The notes under the pieces: generated by a model
Database searches by the model: none
What the model saw: the letters and a program-made list of their open reading frames with translations, nothing else
What the model was told of the DNA's origin: nothing
Assembly: GCA_001643675.2 (NCBI GenBank)
Contig: LSRY02000012.1
Location: 746,501 to 810,500, forward strand
DNA from: Monocercomonoides exilis
Taxonomy: Eukaryota > Preaxostyla > Oxymonadida > Polymastigidae
DNA: 64,000 bases
Reading direction: 5' to 3'
Shown here: piece by piece, positions 34,140-44,884 of the stretch
Numbering within the stretch: the first letter of the stretch is position 1
Layout of the letters: each line of letters begins with the position of its first letter
Position numbers and translations under genes: made by a program

Positions 34140-35090
34140 GAAGAAGGGAGATTGTCCCTTGTTTGCCTTCCCTTCTTCTCTGGATCTTCCAGCTCCTCTG
34201 ATTCTCCTGATTCATCACAACATATCTCAACTGTCGTCGTCATTCTCAAAGGCAGATGAAGGAGGTGGTGAGTCTGTGAATCTCTCGCTCATCACTGAAA
34301 CATTGAGGAAGAAGAAGAGACAACAGTTAATGAAGAGATAGATGAAGAATCGGAATCATCAGAAGAGCAATCAAAGTGGAGGACAATGCAGATAACCATG
34401 TGTTCTGAGAAGAGAACAATATGAGGGCTCAAGTTTGATAAAGAGGGAAGTTCATCTTCCTCATCCTCAAACGAGTGGAGTGCCACATTTGCTACCCAGA
34501 ACATGATCTGGACAGCTGTCATCTCTCTCTCTTGCAAACTCCCAATTGCCATTTCCTTTGTCTTATTTCTTCCATGCAAAAGCATGAACAGCGAATCCCT
34601 TAAGTCAACAATCAGCTTCTCATGTGGTGAAGAGCAGGCCATTGCATCCACCAGATTCGACATCGATGAAGTGGTTGGACACAGACTCTCTGATCGAACA
34701 AAAGTGGATTCTGTGTCTGAAGTGTCTGTGGTTGAAGTGGATGAAATGGATGGCGACGGAGTTCTCTTTCTTGTCTCTTCTTCTTTCTCATCAACCTTCT
34801 CCAATGCCCATTCTGGAATCTTGTCTGAATCTCTTCCCAAGATATATTCAGTCGATCCACTCTCAGATAGAAGATGCTCCGATGATTCCGAGTGTCCCAA
34901 GCTTTTCGCATACACCCTCTTCTTTATCCTCTCTTCATTCTTCTTCTCCGCCTCTCTCTCAGCTCTCCTCCACTGCTCCTCAGGCGACATTTCCATCGTC
35001 ACCATTTCAAATACCTTCAGATCCCTCCTGATGTTATCATTCACAATCTCTCTCAAATCTTCTGCTTCATTCTTGACCTTCCTCCATCGA
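34140..35090 (-). pseudogene. Truncated copy of the pseudokinase tail
   Basis: The open part 35056-34292 matches the juxtamembrane and pseudokinase segment of the gene at 21916-25681: FEMVTMEMSPEEQWRRAERE, SEHLLSESGST, SNLVDAMACSSPHEKLIVDL, LSPHIVLFSEHMV. The frame shifts at the Ser-rich loop near 34300, and the next piece (RFTDSPPPSSAFEND) ends in a stop. The beta-helix, TM segment and the APE region are missing. It has no TIRs like those of the 9.9-kb element, so it was captured or left behind separately. Confidence 0.8.
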
Positions 35091-35399
35091 ACAACAAAAT
35101 CAGAATTATTTCAGTCGAGATTTCATTGTTGAAGCAATTCTTTAATCACCTTCAATCTTTAAAAGAATTTTCGCCTTACGCATAATAGGCTAAAAGTCTT
35201 CAAACATTAACGTTTGTTGGTAAAAACGAAAAGCAAATAGCTGAGGTGACAGATTGAATGAAAATCCAATCAATAATTTTTGATACAAAACACATTTGTT
35301 TCAAAAATTTATTCATTTTATCAGACACTTCTGAGGAAATGCTTTGTTGGTGCTTGCGCAAACAACTTGAAAGAAAGAAGAAAAATAATATAATAAAAT

Positions 35400-38300
35400 T
35401 CAGTTATATTTCCTTTCTCTTTTACTTTTCTTTTTATCTCTCTTTTCTCTTTCCTTCGCTTTTTCGCCTTCCTTTTCTTTGTTATTTTCCATATTTTTCT
35501 GCTTATCTTCCGATGATGCAATTTCGTTGTTTCTTTTGCGGATAATGTCATCCAAGCGATACCTTTGCTGCTCCACGAAAAGAATATAAGGAGACACCCT
35601 ACTAATTTCTGCAGTAAAGCAAAATGGGAATACAACTTTTTCTTCAGCAGAAGAAGGTGCAGAAGCTGTGACATTATTTGATTGTTGAGTTTCGCTTTGC
35701 GGAGAAGTTTGTGGAGCATCTGTGCAAGTGGAAGAAGAAGAAGAAGAAGAAGAAGAAGAAGAAGACTGGTTGCATTGCTGCTGTTGCTGCAATGAAGAGT
35801 CAGAACCTGAAATACAATTCCCTTCTGTTTGAATGGTTGCAGTCTGAAATTGATGGGATTCATTCATTTGTGATTCTTCAGGCGAATTTTGATGAATTCC
35901 TGTATGTTGCTGAACAATCAATTGAGAATTTTCTGTTTCCTTGCTTTCTTTAGTTGTTTCCGAGTTTTTTCGCAAGCTTGATGCAGGAATAGTAGAAGAA
36001 GGTTGAGAAGAAGAAGAAGAAGCAGAAGCAGCAGGGATTGAAAAAGATTGCGAAGTGGATGGATCAGATGAGCTCTCTGCAGTTGAAGAAGAAGAATCAT
36101 TCTCTTTATGTGGCTGAGGCTGCTGTGGAGCAACTGTGCCTTGAGCCAAATAGTGATAAGAAAAGCGGAAGTTGTCGAAGTAGCGGATAAACAGACGCCG
36201 GCTCGCGATTGCAGCCGACGGGCAAGACGAAGCAGCGCCAACTGCATTGTCGAACGAAAGAGGACGCTCAGCTTCATTCCTTTGCGATTCATCAGGCGAA
36301 TTCTGTTGTGATGCCGAGGAATTCAACTGGGTGTAATTTGACTGGCTGCTGGAGGCAGATTTGGGTAATAAGGAAAGAGGCGAAGGGATGTTAAAAGAGG
36401 ATGCGATACTCATCAGATTGTATGTGAGAGGAGGAATGGAAAGAGGATCATCGCTCATTGGCTTTCGATGTCTGAACAGTTCGATCAGAGAAGCTTGGAT
36501 GATGGGAAGCATGCGAAGTGGAAGAAAAGAGGGAAATATGTTGTGCTAAAAGGGAATTTAAATATTAGTATTTATTATAGATAAACAAAGAAACACATGA
36601 AGAAAGAAAAAATGAAGAAAAGAAATAATTTAAACATTAACAAAAAAACAAATAATAAAATTAAACACACATATTGTCCTTTTTGCTCAACTTGCCTTGC
36701 GATTTCAGCTCTAACAGACAGCCAAGAGGCGAAGAAAAACGCCAAAGTCAAGTTTAAGCAGGAATTAATGTGACGTGAAAGCAACTGATGTGAAGGAAAG
36801 CATGCAGAAGAAGCAGAGAACGGAGACGAAAGAGAAGTTTGTGAAACTTCTGAGGAAGAAGAAGAAGAAGAGAAAGAAGAAGCAGATAACGGTGCTGATG
36901 ATTGCTGTTTTTCTGAAAGAGAAGGAAGTGGAGGAGCCGTTCGAATAATCCTCAGTTTTTCTGTCTCTCGCTCAATTTTTCGTTTGATTACAGAAATTTC
37001 CTTTTCCAGTTCTTTTTCTCTGTTATTTTTTGCTTCTGTAGCACTTTCTCCACTCTGCTTCTGCTGTCTGTTCGCTAAATCCCTTTGTTGCTTTATTCCT
37101 TTCAATTCTGATTCCAAAAGCGCTTTTTCTTTCTCCAGCCTTTTTCTTCTCACGCTGCACAGCTTTTCCTGAATCACCTCTCTCTCATTCATCCATTTAA
37201 TCAGCGCCTCTTCAATCTTATCAGTCGGAGGGAAAAAATACCCTCTGAACGCTTCTGCCAGCCCAAACAGATTCGGCAGGATATTCGGTGCTGTTTTCAT
37301 GTTAAAGCCGAGGGAATTGTTTGGAATGACAACTGTGAATGAAGGCGGAGTGCGCTGGCGAGGCTGCTCTTCGGCTTGTGTGTTTGATGCTGCCTCTGCT
37401 TCTGCTTCTGATGATGATGATTGATTTGTCGTTGTTTGAGCTTCAGCTGAAGAAGAAGAAGAAGAAGAAGACGATGATGATGATGTCGTTTCTGATGCTC
37501 CTAGTCGCTCATTAGATGATCCATCCACAGTTGGAGTTGGCGAAGATATAGAAGAAGTTTGCCCCTCCATTTTCTGAGCTTGTTGTGCCTCTTGAGCAAT
37601 CTGTGATAAGAAGGAAGTATTTTCAGAACCTTCTTTCAGCGTTAAAGAAGTCAAAGAAGAGGAATTTGAAGAAGAAAGCGGATTTGGAGAAGTTGGAGAA
37701 AAGGCTTCTGCTTGTGAAGAAACAGCAGACAGAGAAGGAGAATCAGAAAGAGAGCGAATTGAAGATAATGTTGAGTGCAAAGAAGGGCAAGTTGACGAGG
37801 CAGCTGAGGTGTAATTTGCAGATGAAGTGACGAATGTTTGTGAAGTGTGCATTGAGTTCTGTGGAATGTTTGATGGAGATGCAGAAGCAGAGTAAGCAGA
37901 GGAAGAAAGCATTGGTGAGGATGATAATGATGGAGATAGAGATAAAGTGCTTGATGGTGTTGAAGTGGCTGAAGTGGATGCTGAAGTGACAGTCGAAGAA
38001 CAGGAAGGAGGTGAAAGTGAAGGGGAAGGAGATGAAGAGGCAGATGGAGTTACAGATTTGACTTCCTTTTGTTCTTTCTTTGTTTTATTATTTCCATTCT
38101 GTTTATTTTTTTCATTCTCCGCAGCTTCCGCTGCCTCTGCCGCTTTCCTCTCCTCCTCCTTTTTCAGCGCCTCCTTTCTCAATTTCTCCATCCTAATGCG
38201 CCTTTTCTCCTTCGAGTCCCACACGCGCTGTGCCATCTCTTCTTCACCCACCCAAACGTCGCCCATCATCAGACACAGCAGCTGAAGAGACGCCAGATGC

Positions 38301-40266
38301 TCAGCAGGGATGCTCCACACAGCAGAAGCCAGTCTGAACAGGTAGAAGAAGTCCAGGCGGCTGAAAATGGATTCGCGGATAAAGAATGATAAGTTGGTTT
38401 CAAGCACTTCCATGTTGGTCTGATTGGCGAGCTTGTTGGTTTTCTTCTCTTCTGGTTTTTGATCTTTCGCATTCTCTTTTTCAGCTTCATTATCTTTGTC
38501 TTTGTCTTTGCCTTTCCCTTCTTCTTTTTCTTTCTTTTTCATTTCATTTACCTCTTCTGTTTTGCTTTCTTCTTTTGTTTTTCCATTGCTTGTATCTTCC
38601 GTTGGCTGCTCTTTTTGTTCACTTTTCTTTTCATCCTTTTTCTCTTCTGCCTCTTCTCTCGCTTTTGCCCTCTGCTTTTCCTCTTTTGCCTGCTGTTTGA
38701 TCTTTTTGTGCAGTCGTTGATAAGTTGCATCGTTTTCATCAAAGTCATCTTCATCACAGAGCATCCACAACAAATCAACCAGCCGCTTTTCTTCGTCTTC
38801 TTCGGGGCTTGTTTCTCGGGGTGGGATCGGAATTGGCTCAAAATCTGCTTCATTTTTCTCCGTGTTTTTGTCTTCTTCTTCAGAGTCAGAAAGATCTTCA
38901 TCTTCTTCTGGTAATTTATTGCTTTCTTCTGCTTCTGTAGGCTGAGCATCGGATGCGTTTTCGTCAGTTTTTTTCTTCATCGATTTCACAACTTTGCGCC
39001 TGTACTCCTTTTCAATCTTTTCCAGTTCAGCTCTCCTGCCGCATGAGACGGCAATAACAAACTCCACAGCAGAATGCACTGGAATGAGATTTGGTGTCAA
39101 CATGCCAAGAAAAGTGCACAGAACATAAATACACATTGAGACGCTGGAGCCATCGGGCAAGTATGTCAGTGGGTCTTATGAATGTTTTATAAGGCGTCAG
39201 AAATCATAATTATCGGAAAAATCAAAAAATCAAAATTTTTTAATTAAAAACCCGTGATTCTATTGAAATGGTTAAAGATTAATACCCGTCAGAAAAAGAT
39301 GTACTGTCTTCGCAAACAGATCAACTGTTATCATTGAATTTGGGAAGCACGGAGCTTCTTGAAATAGCAATGGACAAACGTTGTCTGGAGATAGTTTTGA
39401 AATTGTTCCAAAAAAAAAAATGAAGAATATTTGAAAAAGAATAAAGTTCATACAATGTGTTCTTGAAAAAGCAGATCCTAAAGAAATCAACCAAAACGGT
39501 AAATATTCGAAAGATGAAATCTGTGTACGCTTAACTTCAATTTTATGGAGTGTTCCAAGTGAAATTTGTGGAAGGGTTGAAAGCGATTCTTCAGAAGTTT
39601 CAGAACTTTTTGACAAAATAGGAGGATGCATCTGCATGTGCCGAATGATTTTCTTTTCTTTATCCATTCTGTATAGACACGACTCGAGTTGAATTTCGTT
39701 TATGGAAAGAAAAGATTCCAAAGAGTCACAATAACTCAAATAATGCATTTTAACTTTCAATTCCTTTGGTAACGAAAAAGACCTGAACGAGGACAAAAAC
39801 GAATTTGATGAAATCGGACCAATAACATATACTGCTTCCATTTTAGAAGATATTTCTTTTGGAAGCTTTTTGTAGAATGTCTTAAATTCATCAATTGAGA
39901 AATGAAAGCAAGAATTTTGAAAAAATTGCGTCAGCAACACAATGAACGGTTTTGGGTACTATTTCAACAGCAATTAATACACAGTTATAAAGTTTAACAG
40001 GGATGAAAACAAACGATTTCCATAACAACAAGCATCAATGCAAGAATAACATGTTCCAATTTCAAAAAATCATTCACTGCATGAGCTTGAATTGCAATAA
40101 TAGGTCTATGAGCCAAGTCATATCCACATCTTTTCACGGGCCTGTGAACTTGTAAGGATGAGCCTTCATATGCTTCAATCAAATCTAAAAATTGATGAAA
40201 AACAGGATCTACATCTTCTTTTTTAACATGTTCCAAAAATTTGTTGTCGTATTGAAGGTACTCCAT
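35400..40266 (-). CDS. CRAL-TRIO/BCH plus RhoGAP-like protein (ARHGAP1-type order)
   Basis: Exons are 40266-40015, 39958-39286, 39174-36671 and 36545-35400, with introns of 56, 111 and 125 nt. All phases match and give 1,524 residues. An optional in-frame 69-nt intron (39385-39453) would give 1,501. Residues ~1-215 resemble a CRAL_TRIO_2/BCH lipid-binding domain: CGYDLAHRPIIAI, then MEAVYVIGPISSNSF, KVKMHYLSYCDSLESFL. RhoGAP-like helices follow: NVCPLLFQEAPCF, DGSSVSMCIYVLCTFLGMLT, then, after a long acidic/Lys insert, IPAEHLASLQLLCLMMGDVW. The catalytic Arg-finger motif GIFR is replaced by VDLFAKT, so it is likely a non-catalytic GAP fold. A very long Ser/Glu-rich and coiled-coil tail follows. 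Role inferred: Rho-family GTPase/membrane regulator. The architecture call is moderate; the exon model is strong. Confidence 0.75.
35734..35768. repeat. GAA trinucleotide repeat (polyserine coding)
   Basis: GAAGAAGAA on the plus strand encodes a Ser run in the last exon of the CRAL-TRIO/RhoGAP-like gene. Confidence 0.8.
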
Positions 40267-40279
40267 GACTGGCACTTAA

Positions 40280-40925
40280 CGAATCCCAAAGAGTACCTTC
40301 ACCTTCTCAAAACAGCAAAGAAAAATATTTAGATCAAAGAATTTTTAAACTTTCATTTTATTAGAAAATAAACTGACTTTGTTATTTTTTTCTAAGTTCA
40401 TGTTTCACACTCACACATAATACATAATGAAAAATGTTTTGATCAAACTGAATCGTAACAAAAATTTTTCAGATAATACTTTTTTATTATTACTTTTCAT
40501 CTTGAAAAATAGATAAAATTACGATATGTTAAAAGTCAAAAAAACTATTGTGATCAAAAAATATATATTTATCAAGAAATATTTGATTTTTTATCAAGAA
40601 TTAGCTTTTCTTTGCATTTTCGTGATATCTTTCATAGCTTTTCAAAAACTCTTGTTTTTGCGTAAAGAAAATGCTTTTCCTACAAAAAGAAGCATTTTTA
40701 TTATAAAAATTTTAGAAGAGAATGTTTATTGAAGCAGACAAATTGGATAAATATGGAAGATAAAGAGGCTAGAAAACAACAATAAAAATAAAAATTGACA
40801 AAGAAACCACTCTTATTTCTATCAATTATTTGCTTTATGAAATGACGAATGATTTTTATAAAATACATAAATGCAATTTAAGAAATAAAAACTTTTGTGA
40901 AATGAAAATTGTGTGAACTTAAAAA
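40280..40925. other. Intergenic between RING and CRAL-TRIO/RhoGAP genes
   Basis: AT-rich, with the 3' end of the RING gene on one side and the 5' region of the CRAL-TRIO gene on the other. The plus-strand ORF at 40526-40732 has no recognisable features. Confidence 0.5.
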
Positions 40926-40932
40926 AATATAA

Positions 40933-41745
40933 TCACAAAAGAATAAAAAACATGAAGAAAAAGAGGACCAACATCAATATTTGAAGTAATCTTTTTTGTA
41001 TCATTTGTTGATGATCGAACATATTGTTTTGCAGATTAGTTCTATTTGTATTTCTTTCAGAATCGACTGTTCCGTCATGCGATACAGTATCTGGTATCGT
41101 TATGTTTTGATTTTCTTCATTTTGAATGAAGTTAGTACGCGGGAAAGGTTCGGCTGGCTGCAAAGTTGGCATAAATCCACCAAACGGAAACATTGGAGGA
41201 ACAAATCCAACTCCAGTTCCAAATTGGAAAGAAAAGCCTCCAGGAAATGCTCGAAAAGCATGATTGAATTGAGGAATTTGATGATGTGGTTGCGGAGGAG
41301 GAGATGGAGGTCGATGAGCAGCTGGTCGAGGTGGAATAGTTTTAGTTCTAATTTTGAAAATATAAATATTACCATAAAATAACAATATATATAAGTTTAA
41401 AAACTTTGGATCTGTTGACTCTTTTCCTCTGCCATATATCGGAATCACTTTTTCAGCATCGCAAGATGCATTGCAAACAGGGCAAGTTTTTCTGTTATTG
41501 AGCCACTTAAATCATAAAATTTTTGAAAGAAATAATATAAATTATAAAAGTAGTTAACATTCAAAAACAATCTTAAAGAATTATTCGCATACCTCGTGAA
41601 GACAACTCCAACAATATAAATGACCGCATTGCGTCAAAACAGGATCAGTCGGCTCATCAAAACAAATATTGCAAGTAAAGACGTTTGAATGTTCGTCAGA
41701 TTGAGGTTCCTGCTCGTCTGAACTGCTTGAAGCAGCAGAAGACAT
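40933..41745 (-). CDS. RNF5/RNF185-type membrane RING E3 ubiquitin ligase
   Basis: Exons are 41745-41593, 41505-41405 and 41347-40933; introns of 87 and 57 nt are in phase and give 222 residues. The C3HC4 RING has C25, C28, C40, H42, C45, C48, C59 and C62 (CNIC, CGHLYCWSC, CPVC). The family hallmark after the RING is present: VIPIYGRGKESTDP and then PPRP. Next come a Pro/Phe/Gly-rich segment (GFSFQFGTGVGF, FPFGGF) and a hydrophobic C-terminal tail (ILMLVLFFFMFFILL) for membrane anchoring. Family members act with E2 enzymes on the ER or outer mitochondrial membrane in protein quality control; here ER is more likely if the host lacks mitochondria (inference). It lies 217 bp downstream of the ARM-like gene, same strand. 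Confidence 0.93.
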
Positions 41746-41962
41746 TTTTGAAAAAAATTGGTTTTAAAACAAAAATATGGTAAATTGATCTTTTAAATGA
41801 ATAAAAAATTAATCCTATATATAAAAAATTTCAATGAAGACATTTCAACATTTATTTTAAAATGAAAGAAGACACACTAACAAGAAACATAAAAAATCGA
41901 TTTAAATTTAAAATAAATTATCAAATAAAAATTTGAAATAACTTAAAGAAAAACTACCACAA

Positions 41963-44847
41963 TTATTCATCAATATTAAGCATCGTAATTATTTTCTTTG
42001 CGCGCCCAACAATTTGAGAAATGATGGGCTTATGGCGAGACAAAGAGGCATCCGAATAACTTGCAAATAGTGAATCCATTTCGGGTTTCTGATCTCTTTT
42101 AGTTGGAGCAAAAAATGGATGAGTTATCAGAAAAGATGGATAATCTGCTTTAAAAGGAGCACAAAATGATTTGCTCTGCTGTTCTGAAGTCAAAAGAAAA
42201 GGCTGCGAAAACGAGGCAGTCGACGCAGCGCTTTGGACAATTTCATTTCCGTCGAGTGTGATGAATGACTCTACACTGGGCGAAAACGAAGGAAAAGAAA
42301 AAGCAGATAGAGAAGAAGGGTCTGACAGAGGGAGAGGAGGCAGAGCTAGTTTTTTGTTCTCAGAAGCAGCTGACTCCTTCTCTGCTTTTGCTTTTTGGTA
42401 TTCAAATGATTTTCTTGCGGTCTCCACACAGAAATACGGCTTGTCCCACCTGTGGACAATAGACATAACACCCTCAAGCAATCCAGGTGTATTACTAGCA
42501 ATTCTTCTTCTTTCTGTCCATTTTCCGAAAATTTGTAGTTTTTTTGTGTTTTTAGATTGAATTGATTTGGATGTGGTTTGAGAAGGGGGTTGTTCTTGTT
42601 TTGTCGGATTGTCGGATTTTGGAAGATTTGAAGAAAAATCTGAACTTGTTGATGATTTCTGTTGAATGTTCGTAACATTATCATTTTCATCTTCTTTGTT
42701 GCTTTCTTCTTTCTCTTCTTTTCCATTCATCTTAAATTCAACTTTATCCATTTCTTCTTCTTCTTCCTCCTCCTCATCGTCATCGTCATCACCTTCGAGA
42801 AGAAGTGTCAAAAGAATCAGAATTTGAAGAAGAGAAGTGCTGTTTCCTGTCATCAGCCACTCCGGCAGAGACTCAAAGATGCCAAGATCAACAAGCATAT
42901 CTCGATTGTCTGAATGAATACAGAATAATAATTATAAATCATAATAATAACAAAAATGAAAATATTGAAAAAAAAAGAATTTGAATGAACAAAAAAAGGT
43001 CAAAATTGAAAGAAAAAGTAACTTTTCAGCAAAAAAACAATAAAAATACTTAACAAAATACACCAACCTTCATTTTCAGCCAAGCAAATAAGCGAAACAA
43101 CACATCCAATCGAAATATGTGTAGGCCCTTCTCTTATCTGCTCAATCAGCACCTCCGCCACCTCTCTTCCTTCTTCTCCAACAGGCATGTTCTTCCACTG
43201 CCGTGTCAATATCTTCGCACACTGCTTCGCAATCACATGCGAATATGCTGAGATGTAAAGAGGAGAGTCACACGAATGTACCTTCATCATCGACCGCACC
43301 AGCGACACCACAGGCGAATCCAGCGTCCCCTTCTTCTTCCACAGGGCCTTCAGCAGCTGTGGCGAGAACAGCTGGTTTTCTCCCTCTGAATCCTTCAGAC
43401 TGTCCAAAAGGAGCTGAGAAAGAGATGCGCTGTCACACAGAAAGACAGCGCCGGGCTGCGGCAGCTCGTCCAACGCGACAAAAATCGGGTTGTTCACAAG
43501 CAGGAAAATGGAGTCGATGGAAGGGATGATCAGAGCAAGTGACGTTGTTGCCGAGAAAAAAGAGGATGTTGTGAGGGAAGTGGCATAGTGCTTTGCTAAG
43601 GTGAAGGCTGGGACGAGGCAATAGGCAGTTATCAGGGCAGAAAGCGAGCCAAAAAACACAGCAGAATCTTCTGCTTTCACAGGGAAGTCAAACAATTCCT
43701 GTTCAATTTGTATCTCTTTGTCCTTGTGCTTGTTCCACTCGGCTATTTGGGCTTCTTCTTTTTCTCTCATTTTTTGTTCTTCTTCAGTTTTTAATAAAAC
43801 CAGCTGTTTCAGCTCCGACAGCATAAACTCCTTCATTTCGTCGTTTGCTGATCGATTTTCAGTGTTTGAATGAAAACTCGAAGTTGAACTGTCATTTTCT
43901 CCTTTCTGCATATCTTCTGCCTTCTTCTCATCAGAATCTCTGTTACCTCCTTCTTCTGCTTTTTCCTCTGAAGAAACTGAGTCTTTCTGTTTGAGTTCCT
44001 GTTGGATCAACATTTCCACTCTTTTTCTCTTTTCCTCGTCTTTTTCAATAGTGTCAATAAGCTTGTCTATCTCTTCATAGCTGTATTTCTCTGTAAATCT
44101 TCCTTTTCCCTCTTCTTCTTCTTCTTCTGCACCGCTACTAAAATGCACCTTTTCGCTGTTTAATTGACTGCTTTGCGGAACTTTGTGGAAGAATGTCACA
44201 AGCGAATGAAGCGAAAAGATGTCATCTTCTTCATTTTTTGATGATTTTGAAGAAAACAAAGTGGATGAGTCGGTCTGTGGAGTGCTTGAAATGCATGAGA
44301 TGTCTGAAGAATCAGAGCGAAATGGAGAAGAAGTTGAAAAAGTTGATGTGCAAAATGAAGAAGAAGAAGAAGAAGAAGAAGAAGAAGAGATAGAAGAAGA
44401 AGAAGAAGATGATGATGATGATGATGAAGAACAAATTGCATCTTTCAAACAAACCCCATCTCTTTTCCCCGTTTTCCTATCTCTCTCCATTTTCTCCTTC
44501 TGCATCATCCGAAGAAACCGCCACACTTTCCACTTCCATTTCTTCTCTCTTCTTTCTGCCAGGCGCTGGCTGAAGAAAAGAACAACAAGCACAAATTGAG
44601 CGCAGTTCTGCTGCACCCGTCCTTCTGTCATTCTCAAAAGCGACGAAATTTCAGGGAGAAACGAGGCAGCCAGGCGGAAGTGATACAGCTCGCTTGTGTA
44701 AGAGAGAAGAGAGAAGAGCGGAGAAGATGAAGAAGAAACGTCATGGAATTGGAAGAATTTTGAAGGCTTGTGAGATTTGGAGATAGAAGAGGAATGATGT
44801 GAGTGTGGAGATGAAGATAAAGATGAAGAAGAAGAAGAAGAAGATGT

Positions 44848-44884
<37 letters not shown>

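Noticed and set aside
37585-38914. Plus-strand Phe/Leu-rich ORFs of up to 151 codons
   Set aside because: Antisense of the Glu/Lys/Ser-rich exon of the CRAL-TRIO/RhoGAP-like gene.
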